The notes under the pieces were generated by a model, which was not told where the DNA came from, did no database searches, and saw only the letters and a program-made list of their open reading frames with translations. 64,000 nucleotides of DNA from NCBI GenBank assembly GCA_963778225.1, contig CAVZTR010000012.1:310001-374000 (forward strand). The letters run 5' to 3'. The position numbers and the translations under genes are program-made. This DNA comes from JAGVSR01 sp963778225 (lineage in GTDB: Bacteria; Pseudomonadota; Alphaproteobacteria; Rhizobiales; Hyphomicrobiaceae). Shown here piece by piece: positions 55,864 to 64,000 of this stretch. How positions within the stretch are numbered: position 1 is the first letter of the stretch; every line of letters begins with the position of its first letter.

Positions 55864-56418
55864 TCAGGTTCGTGAGCCGGGCACGTCCGCGGCCGACATA
55901 TGCCGAAGCCAGAGGTCGAGATAGGCCGCCAGGGACGCGAACGTCAACGCGCCCGTCAGTCCAATCAGCAGGATCTTGAGCGTATCGAGCCCGAGAGCAA
56001 AGGCTTGATCGGCCAAGACGACGGCGACGAGAACCACGAGGGCCGCCGTATTCGCCTTACTGACGCCCAGCGGCTTCATCTGAAACGGGCGGTGCATGAG
56101 CCATGCGAGCACCACACCGGCCACAATCAATATGTCGCGCGATACAACGGCGATCACCAGCCAGGACGGCAATGCTCCGGACACGCCGAAAGCGACAAAT
56201 ATGCTGACCACCAGAAGCTTGTCGGCGATAGGGTCAAGGTAGGATCCGAGTTCGGTTTTCCAATCGAAGCGATTGGCAAGGTAGCCGTCCACCGCATCCG
56301 ACAGCCCCGCGACGAGGAAGGCGAAGAACGCCAGCTGAGACTGCCCAGTCACCAAAAGCCAAAAAATGACCGGGACCAGAATAACGCGGCCGGTCGTAAT
56401 GATGTTTGGCAAACTCAC
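55864..56418 (-). CDS. CDP-alcohol phosphatidyltransferase (PgsA-like)
   Basis: Integral membrane enzyme of phospholipid synthesis. The 184 residues form about five to six membrane helices; the CDP-alcohol motif is SDAVDGYLANRF with DWKTELGSYLDPIADK carrying the catalytic aspartates. A PgsA-type phosphatidylglycerophosphate synthase is the closest idea, but the substrate alcohol cannot be read from the sequence, and another member of the family elsewhere in the genome may be the main PgsA. It is 153 bp from the DUF2066 gene. Confidence 0.85.
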   Translation of the reverse strand: MSLPNIITTGRVILVPVIFWLLVTGQSQLAFFAFLVAGLSDAVDGYLANRFDWKTELGSYLDPIADKLLVVSIFVAFGVSGALPSWLVIAVVSRDILIVAGVVLAWLMHRPFQMKPLGVSKANTAALVVLVAVVLADQAFALGLDTLKILLIGLTGALTFASLAAYLDLWLRHMSAADVPGSRT

Positions 56419-56572
56419 GGTCAGATCTTCGGATGTTTGTTGTTGGGCCCATCGGCCATGCTGGCAGGCTTGAGGCCGCCGGGTGCGTCACAGCTGCCAT
56501 GCTTGAGCACATCGGGCAAGCCTCCGGCGGGAAAAACCTTTCCACCACCGGATGTCGGGCTGCCCCGACCCG

Positions 56573-57733
56573 TCATCGCGATTGCCGCATCACCCACAAA
56601 CCGCCGGTATCGGTCAGGGAAATGCCGTATGTGGCCAGCGCCTGGGCAAGGGCCGGACCGCCGCCGGGATATTTCACACTCACCGAGGCCCGGTCGGACG
56701 AGATCGAGCCGATGCGGATATCATCGATGCCGGGGGCCTCGAGCAGGACGCGGCGCATGGCATTCCATTCGCCCGTGCCGCCGAATTGGGCGTCGAAGGA
56801 CACTTCATCTCCACCTCCTACGGCGGCTCCGTAGGGATTGGCGACCGTGGCTGCCGCGGCGACGGCGCCGCCGCTGTTGATCGCCTTCCAACGGCCCTCG
56901 ATAACGCCTTGTGAGACGACGGCGGCCAATTCGAGGGTGTAGGCGAGGTCGCCGTCGCTCAACCGATAGGCGCGCTTCAAAGCGAAGGGACCGGCGGAAT
57001 CCTGGCCCGCCAGCAGAACGTTCACCTTGCCGCCTTCGGTGTCGACTTCAGCCACCGCGACGATGATCTGGTCGGTCCCATAGGCCGCTGCCAGCGTCAT
57101 CACCGAGGCGGAGAGTGACGCTTCCTCGTAGAGGCCCCGCAGCGCATCCGGGCCGATCTCGGGCTTCAGGGCTTCGGCTTTCAGCGGCGCGACCGAGTTC
57201 TGCAGATCGAGCGTCGGCCACACCGTGCCCCAGGTTCCGCTGGCGGCGCGAAATTCGCCCGCTGGCCCGGCGGCGGCTTTCGCATCGCGCGTCAGCGGCA
57301 CGATGATCGTCGCGGGAGCCTGTGTGTCGACAAAGGGAACGCCCTGGCGTGTGAGCAGGTCGCGGACTTGGTTGGCTTGGAAGGAGAAGTCGAGGTTGGC
57401 GATGTATTCGGTGGCGGAGTTGCGTTCCGAGCGGACGGCAACCCCGTCAATCAGTGATGCTGGATCAACGGAGGCCAAGCGCTCCATGTCACGATAGGCG
57501 GTGACGGGAACGATGCGTTTCAGGAGCGAGCGGAAGGCCGCCTTCTGGCCGTCGGCAATGGCTGTGTCCTTGGCGGTCACCGCATTGGCGGCGCGGGCTT
57601 CCACGGGATAATTCGCGATTGTGTAGGCACGGTCCGCTCCGGGCTTGGCCCAGGCGGCTGTGGCGATTGCCGCCGACACGGCGACGAGTGCCGTCAGAAC
57701 GGCGATCCGGGCCGCATCCACCGTCGAGCGCAT
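56573..57733 (-). CDS. DUF2066 exported protein
   Basis: The ATG at 57733 gives 386 residues with a signal peptide (about 1-30, ending ATAAWAKP). The mature part has YTIANYPVEARAANAVTAKD, FRSLLKRIVP, and NSATEYIANLDFSFQANQVRDLL, the DUF2066 pattern. Function is unknown; DUF2066 genes are often beside hdaA and CDP-alcohol transferases. A further open stretch to 57994 overlaps the divergent purM region and is unlikely. The promoter probably lies in the 223-bp gap shared with purM. Confidence 0.85.
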   Translation of the reverse strand: MRSTVDAARIAVLTALVAVSAAIATAAWAKPGADRAYTIANYPVEARAANAVTAKDTAIADGQKAAFRSLLKRIVPVTAYRDMERLASVDPASLIDGVAVRSERNSATEYIANLDFSFQANQVRDLLTRQGVPFVDTQAPATIIVPLTRDAKAAAGPAGEFRAASGTWGTVWPTLDLQNSVAPLKAEALKPEIGPDALRGLYEEASLSASVMTLAAAYGTDQIIVAVAEVDTEGGKVNVLLAGQDSAGPFALKRAYRLSDGDLAYTLELAAVVSQGVIEGRWKAINSGGAVAAAATVANPYGAAVGGGDEVSFDAQFGGTGEWNAMRRVLLEAPGIDDIRIGSISSDRASVSVKYPGGGPALAQALATYGISLTDTGGLWVMRQSR

Positions 57734-57956
57734 TTGAGAAAACCTTGCCTTTGAAGACCTTGACGGAAAAGAACGCTGTGCCGTATTGCCGGAACATTGC
57801 CCCGGCTTCCTTAAGCTGATAGAGCGCCCCATGTTCTCGCGAGCAATCGGGCGAAAATCGGGTCGCGGCGCTGTTACCGCCGGCGGAACACTGCCCCCGC
57901 GCGACGTAACACCGCTTCCGGCGAGCGCCGGGACCGCATCACATGGCCGGGGTTGC

Positions 57957-59081
57957 ATGAGTACCACCAAAGACGAGAAATCCGTACCGGTCACTTATCG
58001 CGATTCAGGCGTCGACATCGACGCTGGCAATGCCCTCGTTCATGCCATCAAACCGCTGGTGAAGGCGACGCGACGGTCGGGCGCGGATGCAGACCTGGGC
58101 GGGTTCGGGGGGCTCTTCGATCTCAAGGCGGCCGGCTTTCGCGATCCCATTCTTGTCGCTGCAAATGATGGGGTCGGCACCAAGCTCAAGATCGCCATCG
58201 ACAGCGGGCGGCATACGACCATCGGCATCGATCTCGTCGCCATGTGCGTCAACGATCTCGTGGTGCAGGGCGCGGAGCCCTTATTCTTTCTCGACTACTT
58301 CGCGACCGGACATCTCGATGTGACCGTTGCGAAAGACGTGGTTGCCGGCATTGCTGAAGGCTGCCGGCAGGCCGGTTGCGCGCTGATCGGTGGCGAGACG
58401 GCCGAGATGCCCGGCATGTATCACAAGGGCGATTACGATCTCGCCGGCTTTGCCGTGGGTGCGGTGGAGCGCGGAGAAATCCTGCCGCGCGCCGACATTG
58501 CGATCGGCGATGTTTTGATCGGGCTGCCGTCGGCGGGTGTGCATTCGAATGGTTACAGCCTCGTGCGGCGACTGGCGCAGAGCGAAGGTCTCGGGTGGGG
58601 CGATGCAGCGCCTTGGTCGCCGGGCACGACACTGGGCGAAGCGCTGCTGACGCCGACGCGGATCTACGTGAAGTCGGTGCTGGCCGCGATCGAGGCCACG
58701 GGCGGGGCGTCCGATGGCGCGGTGAAGGGGCTTTCGCATATCACGGGCGGAGGATTGTCGGAGAACTTGCCGCGCGTGCTACCCGATACGGTCGCGGCGG
58801 CGGTCGATCTTTCCGCGATTTCGGTGCCGCCGGTGTTTGGGTGGCTCGCGAAAGCCGGTCGTCTCGACGATGCGGAAATGCTGCGCACGTTCAACTGCGG
58901 CATCGGCATGATCGTCATTGCTGAACGCGGGCGCGTGGGCGACGTCATGCAGGCGCTCACAGATGCGGGCGAAGCACCAATTCTTCTCGGTGCCATCGTC
59001 GCACCTACCGGTGAAAAATCCGACGCCAAAGGCAAGGGCGAAGCCTGGGCAGTGAAGTACGAAGGACGACTGAAGTATTGA
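57957..59081 (+). CDS. purM: Phosphoribosylformylglycinamidine cyclo-ligase (AIR synthetase)
   Basis: Closes the imidazole ring in purine synthesis. The ATG at 57957 gives 374 residues. Conserved blocks are TYRDSGVDIDAGNALV, AANDGVGTKLKIA, MCVNDLVVQGAEPLFFLDY, GGETAEMPGMYHKGDYDL and SHITGGGLSENLPRVLP. Length is slightly above average. In many relatives purN follows; here a hairpin and the convergent pepF gene follow instead. The upstream open stretch from 57786 overlaps the DUF2066 promoter region and is not used. Confidence 0.95.
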   Translation: MSTTKDEKSVPVTYRDSGVDIDAGNALVHAIKPLVKATRRSGADADLGGFGGLFDLKAAGFRDPILVAANDGVGTKLKIAIDSGRHTTIGIDLVAMCVNDLVVQGAEPLFFLDYFATGHLDVTVAKDVVAGIAEGCRQAGCALIGGETAEMPGMYHKGDYDLAGFAVGAVERGEILPRADIAIGDVLIGLPSAGVHSNGYSLVRRLAQSEGLGWGDAAPWSPGTTLGEALLTPTRIYVKSVLAAIEATGGASDGAVKGLSHITGGGLSENLPRVLPDTVAAAVDLSAISVPPVFGWLAKAGRLDDAEMLRTFNCGIGMIVIAERGRVGDVMQALTDAGEAPILLGAIVAPTGEKSDAKGKGEAWAVKYEGRLKY

Positions 59082-59093
59082 GCGGGCGAGTGC

Positions 59094-59123
59094 CCTCTCC
59101 CATCGCCGTCGATGGGAGAGGGA
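59094..59123. repeat. Perfect 13-bp inverted repeat between purM and pepF
   Basis: CCCTCTCCCATCG and CGATGGGAGAGGG with a four-base loop sit in the 48-bp gap between two convergent stops. No T-run follows on either strand, so it may be a REP-type element or a stabilising 3' hairpin rather than a classic terminator. The same CCCTCTCCC/GGGAGAGGG theme is frequent in alphaproteobacterial intergenic repeats. Confidence 0.7.
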
Positions 59124-59129
59124 AAGCAA

Positions 59130-60947
59130 TCACGCCGCCTTTTCCATGGCTTCGAGTTCGTCGATCATGCCTTCGATCACGCGCAGACCCTTGTTCCAGA
59201 ATTCGGGATCGCGCGCGTCGAGGCCGAAGGGCGCCAAGAGTTCCGAGTGATGCTTGGAGCCGCCGGCTTTCAAGAGATCGAAGTACTTCTGCACGAAGCC
59301 CGGGTGGGCTTCCTGATAGAGACCGTAGAGCGAGTTCACCAGGCAATCGCCGAATGCGTAGGCGTAGACGTAGAACGGCGAGTTGATGAAGTGGGGGATG
59401 TAGGTCCAGAACACTTCGTAGCCGGGCTTGAAGTCGATCGCGGGGCCGAGGCTCTCCGTCTGCACTTCGAGCCAGAACTGATTGAGCTGGTCTGACGTCA
59501 GCTCGCCTTTGCGGCGGGCTTCATGCACCTTGCGCTCGAATGAATAGAACGCGATCTGGCGCACGACCGTGTTCAGCATGTCCTCGACTTTGCCGGCAAT
59601 CATCGCCTTCTTCTCGCGCAGATCTTTGGTATCGGCGAGGAGCGCGCGGAAGGTCAGCATCTCGCCGAAGACCGATGCGGTCTCGGCGAGCGTCAGTGGC
59701 GTTGGAGCGAGAAGCGCGCCCTGCTCCCGGGCCAGCATCTGATGCACGCCGTGGCCCAACTCGTGGGCGAGCGTCATCACATCGCGCGGCTTGCCCTGGT
59801 AGTTCATGAGCACATACGGGTGCACGCTTGGAACCGTGGAGGCCGAGAACGCACCTTGCGCCTTGCCTGCGCGCACGGGAGCATCGATCCAACCCTTGTC
59901 GAAGAATTGCTTCGCGGTTGCCGCCATCTCGGGGGCGAACTGGCCATAGGCGGAGAGCACCGTGTGCTCGGCCTCCTGCCAGGTGAAGATGCGCTCAGGC
60001 TTATCGGGCAGGGGCGCGTTGCGGTCCCAGTGGTTCAGCTTCTCCATGCCGAGCCAGCGGGCCTTCATCGCGTAGTAGCGATGCGAGAGGCGCGGATAGG
60101 CGGCGCGCACCGATGCGACAAGCGCATCGACAACGGGGGCTTCGACGCGGTTGGCCAAGTGGCGGCTGTCGGCAACGTCCTTGAAGCCGCGCCAGCGGTC
60201 GGAGATTTCCTTGTCCTTGGCGAGCGTGTTGGTGATGAGCGTGAACAAACGCACATTCTCGCCAAAGACCTTGGCGAGCGCTTCGGCACCGGCTTTGCGG
60301 CGTGCGCCGTCCGGATGAGAGAGCAGGTTCAGGGTCGGCTCGAGGGTCAGAAATTCAGCTTCGCCTTCGACGGGGAAGCGCAGCGTCGTCATTGTCTCGT
60401 TGAACAGTCGCGAGAAAGCGCCACGCGAGGTCTGTCCTTTTTCGGTGAAGAGGCGTTCGAGGCGCTCTTCCAGCTGGTACGGCTTCTCGCGGCGAAGGTC
60501 TTCCAGCCATGGCGCGTACTTGGCAAGCTTCGGCGCCTTCACGGCGGCGGCGAGAACGGCTTCGTCGATCTGGTTCAATTCCAGTTCGAAGAAGATGAGG
60601 TCGGTGCCGATGCGGGTGAGGGCTTCGTTGGTGTCGCCGTAGAACTTGGCGCGGTCCGGGTCGGCCTGGTTGGCATAGTAGTAGAGGCCCGCGTACGAGG
60701 CGAGCTTGCCCATCAGGTCGGAGAGATCTTCATAAGACTTGATAACGGTGCCGAGCTTGTCGCCATCCTTTGCGATCTCCGCAAGCTTGCCCTGGCACTG
60801 CTCTTTGATAGCCTGGGCTGCGCGTTCGGCACGGGCGAGGTCGTGAGCGAGTTCCGGTGCGTCAGGTGCGGAGTAGAGATCGGATAAATCCCAAACCGGC
60901 ATGGGGCCAAGGTCGGGCGTCTTGGAAGCCAAGTTAGCAGTCGTCAT
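59130..60947 (-). CDS. pepF: Oligoendopeptidase F, M3 family
   Basis: Zinc metallopeptidase cleaving short peptides in the cytoplasm. The 605 residues have the HExxH zinc motif in TLAHELGHGVHQML with the downstream glutamate in TPLTLAETASVFGE, and the M3 fold with N-terminal helical lobe. No signal peptide is seen. Length is normal for the PepF clade (about 600). It is transcribed alone, divergent from the GRDP-like gene, with a 283-bp gap between the two starts. Confidence 0.95.
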   Translation of the reverse strand: MTTANLASKTPDLGPMPVWDLSDLYSAPDAPELAHDLARAERAAQAIKEQCQGKLAEIAKDGDKLGTVIKSYEDLSDLMGKLASYAGLYYYANQADPDRAKFYGDTNEALTRIGTDLIFFELELNQIDEAVLAAAVKAPKLAKYAPWLEDLRREKPYQLEERLERLFTEKGQTSRGAFSRLFNETMTTLRFPVEGEAEFLTLEPTLNLLSHPDGARRKAGAEALAKVFGENVRLFTLITNTLAKDKEISDRWRGFKDVADSRHLANRVEAPVVDALVASVRAAYPRLSHRYYAMKARWLGMEKLNHWDRNAPLPDKPERIFTWQEAEHTVLSAYGQFAPEMAATAKQFFDKGWIDAPVRAGKAQGAFSASTVPSVHPYVLMNYQGKPRDVMTLAHELGHGVHQMLAREQGALLAPTPLTLAETASVFGEMLTFRALLADTKDLREKKAMIAGKVEDMLNTVVRQIAFYSFERKVHEARRKGELTSDQLNQFWLEVQTESLGPAIDFKPGYEVFWTYIPHFINSPFYVYAYAFGDCLVNSLYGLYQEAHPGFVQKYFDLLKAGGSKHHSELLAPFGLDARDPEFWNKGLRVIEGMIDELEAMEKAA

Positions 60948-61230
60948 GAAGTCCTCTGAGTTTGAAACATGCGGGCAGCGCCGGGAGGGCCAGCCAAGTC
61001 ATGCCCGGAGCCAAATCATGCCCTGAGTTAGAGGTGTTAGGCGGCGGTAGCAAGACGTCGCAGCGGGGCGACTAGCGGTCGTGAAACGATTGATCTTAGT
61101 TTCACGGGACAATCTTGGCAAAACTTCAACCAAGGCCGCGAATAAACTCGCCCGAATTCGAGGCGGCAACTTGAAAAAACAGGGCAGACCGGAATAATGC
61201 GGGTAGTTGAAACAAGTATATGAGGACTGA

Positions 61231-61920
61231 TTGAGTATCGCCGACCTACCGTTCTGGACGCTTATTCCCACTACGTTTTTCGCGCTTATCGCATCGCAAT
61301 TCTACATTTACCGGCGCCGCCTCCGTTACATTGACACGTACTCCTGGCCACCCGGCCTCGTTGCCAAGCTGAGGCGACACTATCCCAATCTCTCTCCCGA
61401 ACAGATCGACCGGATCGGGCTTGGGCTGAAGCAATTCTTCCGAGCTTATCACCGCGGCGCGTACCGGAACGTTGCGATGCCATCGCAGGCCGTCGATGTT
61501 CTCTGGCACGAATTCATCCTCTACACGAAGGCATATGACGACTTCTGCCGGAAGGCCTTCGGGCGCTTTCTGCATCACACGCCTGCGGCCGTCTTGAAGC
61601 CCGGCCAGAACAAGACGAATGAAGGGCTGCGGCGCGTGTGGTGGCAGGCCTGCAAGGAAGAGCGGATCGACCCCAAGGCACCGGCCACATTGCCGCTGCT
61701 CTTTGCACTCGATACCGATCTCAACATCTCCGACGGCTATCGCTACGTGCCCGATTGCGGCAGCGTTCGGACGGTCTCTACGACTGTGGGTATCGAGTTT
61801 TCCACTCAGTGCGGCGGCGATTTCTCTTCGACGTCCTTTGACGGTGGCACAGACGGACTGGGCGATGGAGATGGCGGCAGCGGAGACGGCGACGGTGGCG
61901 GCTGCGGCGGCGGCGATTAA
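61231..61920 (+). CDS. GRDP-like protein with Gly/Asp/Cys-rich tail
   Basis: A 229-residue protein from a TTG start (GAGGA five bases upstream). The N-terminus has one membrane segment (about 8-26). The middle part PSQAVDVLWHEFILYTKAYD followed by CRKAFGRFLHHTPAA resembles the conserved block of glycine-rich-domain-protein-like (PF07173-type) sequences, including Trp92-His93-Glu94, Cys106 and His115-His116. The last 25 or so residues are GDGDGGSGDGDGGGCGGGD, like small-residue tails of some membrane-associated proteins. Function is unknown. It may bind a metal through the conserved His and Cys residues, but this is a guess. It stands alone. Confidence 0.7.
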   Translation: MSIADLPFWTLIPTTFFALIASQFYIYRRRLRYIDTYSWPPGLVAKLRRHYPNLSPEQIDRIGLGLKQFFRAYHRGAYRNVAMPSQAVDVLWHEFILYTKAYDDFCRKAFGRFLHHTPAAVLKPGQNKTNEGLRRVWWQACKEERIDPKAPATLPLLFALDTDLNISDGYRYVPDCGSVRTVSTTVGIEFSTQCGGDFSSTSFDGGTDGLGDGDGGSGDGDGGGCGGGD

Positions 61921-62128
61921 CGAGTTCGTTTCCCGAAAAACCAAATTTCCGACACCTTTGATCAAAAAAGCTACAAGCCAGCGTTTCGTGAAACCTCCTG
62001 TTTACCGTTATGGGGCACTCTGACCTCGTAGCGTCGAGTTGCCGGTGGTTACCACGTCCCTGTCTGGGACAGCCGCAAAGAACCCACGGGCATCAGTTCA
62101 GTTGAGTTGTGTCGAGTACGAGTGCCCA

Positions 62129-63637
62129 ATGGCCAAGCGTGTTCTAATCGTCGATGACGATCCTGCCCAGCGCCGCATCTTGGAAGAGATGATCAAGCGC
62201 CAGGGCTTCGAAACCAAAACCACCAATTCCGGCGAACAGGCGATCCAGATCCTCGAGGGTCCGGATCATGGCTCCATCTCGCTCGTTCTCCTCGATCTCG
62301 TCATGCCCGGCATCGACGGCATGGCCGTTCTCGACCGCCTCTCGCAGAAGCCCGGCATTCCGCCGATCATCGTACAGACCGCGCACGGTTCGATCGACGC
62401 CGCCATCAACGCGATGCGCGCCGGTGCCGCTGACTTCGTCATCAAGCCGGCTTCGCCAGAGCGGCTGGAAGTTTCCATCAAGACCGCGCTCAAGATCGAA
62501 GCGCTGTCGGGCGAAATCAGCCGCATCAAGAAGAAGGCCGAGGGCACCCTCACCTTCAACGACCTCATCATTCGCGGCGATGCCATGCAGCGGGTCATCT
62601 CGCTCGGCAAGCGCGCCGCGGCCTCCAACATCCCTGTCCTGATCGAGGGTGAATCGGGCGTCGGCAAGGAACTCATCGCACGCGCCATCCAGGGCGAGAG
62701 CGAGCGGGCCGGCAAGCCGTTCGTCACCGTCAACTGCGGCGCGATCCCGGAAAACCTCGTCGAAAGCATCCTGTTCGGCCACGAGAAGGGATCGTTCACG
62801 GGTGCTTCTGAAAAGCGCATCGGCAAGTTCCAGGAGGCCGACGGCGGCACGCTGTTCCTCGACGAAGTCGGCGAACTGCCGCTCGAAGCCCAGGTGAAGC
62901 TGCTGCGCGCGCTGCAGGAAGGCGAGATCGATCCGGTCGGGTCGAAGAGGCCGGTGAAGGTCAACTTCCGCCTGATCTCGGCGACCAACCGCGACATGAT
63001 CCAGCAGGTGAAAGACGGCAAGTTCCGCGAGGATCTCTACTATCGCCTCAACGTGTTTCCCATCTGGGTGCCGCCGCTGCGCGAGCGCGTCGAAGATGTT
63101 CCGGAACTCGCTCAGCATTTCGTGGCCCGCTTTGCGGCGGAAGAAGGCAAGCGCGTTTCAGGTCTCTCGTCCGATGCGCTGAACCTGATCAAGGCCTACA
63201 CTTGGCCCGGAAACGTGCGCCAGCTCGAAAACGCCGTTTTCCGCGCGATCGTTCTTGCCGACCGCCCGGAGCTGACGGTCAACGAGTTTCCGCAGATCGC
63301 CGCCCACGTCGAAGGCTTCCACGCCGAGGTTCCCGCCGCGCCTGCCGAACCGCTGCGCAAGCCGGCGTTTACCGGTCCGGCGTTGCTGGGAGCGGAAGAT
63401 CGCATCCCGCAGACAATGGAAGTGCGCAGTGATTTCGGCGCCAGCGCGCTCGGCATTCCGGCGGTGGACGCCTCCGGCGACATTCGCCCACTTGAGGCGA
63501 TCGAAGCGGACATGATCCGCCTCGCGCTCGGGCGCTATCGCGGACACATGACGGAAGTCGCCAAGCGGCTCAACATCGGCCGCTCGACGCTCTATCGCAA
63601 AATGCAGGAATACGGTCTGGAGCAACGCGTCAACTAG
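62129..63637 (+). CDS. Sigma-54-dependent response regulator
   Basis: Transcription activator for RNA polymerase with sigma-54. From the ATG at 62129 it has 502 residues: a receiver domain (Asp56 as phospho-acceptor in LVLLDLVMP, Lys107), an AAA+ domain with Walker A GESGVGK (174-180), the sigma-54 contact loop GSFTGA (221-226, where most relatives have GAFTGA), Walker B TLFLDE (241-246), and a Fis-type helix-turn-helix at the C-terminus (GHMTEVAKRLNIGRSTLYRK). A spacer of about 65 residues rich in Ala/Pro separates the AAA+ and Fis domains. No histidine kinase is next to it, so it is an orphan regulator; similarity to the Caulobacter TacA type is possible but unproven. Confidence 0.93.
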   Translation: MAKRVLIVDDDPAQRRILEEMIKRQGFETKTTNSGEQAIQILEGPDHGSISLVLLDLVMPGIDGMAVLDRLSQKPGIPPIIVQTAHGSIDAAINAMRAGAADFVIKPASPERLEVSIKTALKIEALSGEISRIKKKAEGTLTFNDLIIRGDAMQRVISLGKRAAASNIPVLIEGESGVGKELIARAIQGESERAGKPFVTVNCGAIPENLVESILFGHEKGSFTGASEKRIGKFQEADGGTLFLDEVGELPLEAQVKLLRALQEGEIDPVGSKRPVKVNFRLISATNRDMIQQVKDGKFREDLYYRLNVFPIWVPPLRERVEDVPELAQHFVARFAAEEGKRVSGLSSDALNLIKAYTWPGNVRQLENAVFRAIVLADRPELTVNEFPQIAAHVEGFHAEVPAAPAEPLRKPAFTGPALLGAEDRIPQTMEVRSDFGASALGIPAVDASGDIRPLEAIEADMIRLALGRYRGHMTEVAKRLNIGRSTLYRKMQEYGLEQRVN

Positions 63638-63675
63638 GCCTTCGGGCCAGCCCCTTGTACGCCCCTGCAGATCGC

Positions 63676-63717
63676 GGAGGGTCCGGTGGCTTCACACCGG
63701 GCCCTCCTTTGTTTTTC
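63676..63717 (+). terminator. Intrinsic terminator after the response regulator
   Basis: Arms GGAGGG-CCGGTG and CACCGG-CCCTCC with a short loop, followed by TTTGTTTTT. Strong and correctly placed 38 bp after the stop codon. Confidence 0.9.
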
Positions 63718-63880
63718 CATTGTTTTTGGCTGACGAGCGGGGTCTTGCGGAGGGTGCCCGGTTGAAGAATCGGCTAACCAATCGCTTGCGCGGCCGGTGT
63801 GCATGTGCACACAGGAACGCTCGAACGGAATAAGGGTGCCGCCGGCTGCGTTCCAAACCGGACTTGCGGGAGAGACCACG

Positions 63881-64000
63881 ATGGGCCGACTTCGCTGTGC
63901 CGCGCTGAGTGTGCTTGCGCTCACCGTCATATGCCCCGCAACCTTTGCGGCGGAGCCTGCTCCTGCGACCGCCTCCGACGTTCCGGTTCAAACGGGCAGC
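63881..64000 (+). CDS. N-terminus of an exported protein, truncated by the window end
   Basis: Forty codons are visible from an ATG preceded by GGGAGAG. They encode a typical signal peptide (RLRCAALSVLALTVICPATF then AAEPAPATA) and the first residues of the mature protein. Nothing in this part shows a family. Confidence 0.75.
   Translation, partial: MGRLRCAALSVLALTVICPATFAAEPAPATASDVPVQTGS

Noticed and set aside
1..64000. CRISPR arrays, insertion sequences, prophage, rRNA or tRNA genes
   Set aside because: No regularly spaced repeats, transposase or phage motifs, and no cloverleaf or rRNA signatures apart from tmRNA were seen.

Overview
The window reads as ordinary chromosomal DNA of an alphaproteobacterium, most likely order Hyphomicrobiales (Rhizobiales) and possibly near Hyphomicrobiaceae; I cannot name the genus. 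Supporting signs are a circularly permuted two-piece tmRNA gene (tag ANDNYAEAAVAA) next to an alphaproteobacterial SspB with its C-terminal ClpX-binding peptide, an HdaA homologue, the hflK-hflC-DUF2065-Do-protease operon, and the mur/fts to lpxC-bamD-ligA gene order. The DNA is GC-rich, which creates many long mirror reading frames. I saw no rRNA, tRNA, CRISPR, insertion sequence or prophage.

Layout. 1-7.2 kb (minus strand): a CPBP membrane protease, thyA-folA, then hflK-hflC-DUF2065-Do protease, and psd running off the left edge. 7.3-11.1 kb: ssrA and sspB, a small hypothetical, fumC, and a translationally coupled DUF4169/ribbon-helix-helix pair. 11.1-24.8 kb: a giant AsmA-family protein, a UvrD/PcrA helicase, a bactofilin, a membrane-anchored protein ending in a J-domain, a DUF3754 protein, prmA and a frameshifted aminopeptidase P. 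24.8-44.4 kb (minus strand): a division and cell-wall cluster read murE-murF-mraY-murD-ftsW-murG-murC-murB-ddl-ftsQ-ftsA-ftsZ-lpxC-bamD-ligA, missing the usual mraZ-mraW-ftsL-ftsI head and the usual recN. 44.6-46.7 kb: a badly frameshifted FecR/outer-membrane-barrel gene and a small exported protein. 46.7-51.3 kb: aspS, a small hypothetical, RNase D and a frameshifted CbpA/DnaJ-like gene. 51.3-59.1 kb: a minus-strand run of DUF2066, a CDP-alcohol phosphotransferase, hdaA, ppk and ppx, plus divergent purM. 59.1-64 kb: pepF, a GRDP-like protein with a Gly/Asp/Cys tail, a sigma-54 response regulator, and the first 40 codons of an exported protein.

Functional threads are proteolysis and quality control (HflKC, Do protease, tmRNA/SspB, PepF, CPBP), peptidoglycan precursor synthesis with divisome assembly, outer-membrane biogenesis (LpxC, BamD, AsmA), and a polyphosphate/replication-control cluster (ppk, ppx, hdaA).

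Quality warning. Several conserved genes (aminopeptidase P, murG, dnaJ-like, the FecR/barrel gene) carry single-base shifts, and lpxC has an in-frame TGA as its fourth codon. MurG and LpxC are normally essential, so sequencing or assembly errors are the simplest explanation for most of these. The FecR/barrel locus, with four shifts, could be real decay. The least explained genes are the membrane J-domain protein with its divergent DUF3754 neighbour, the GRDP-like protein, and the DUF4169/RHH pair.
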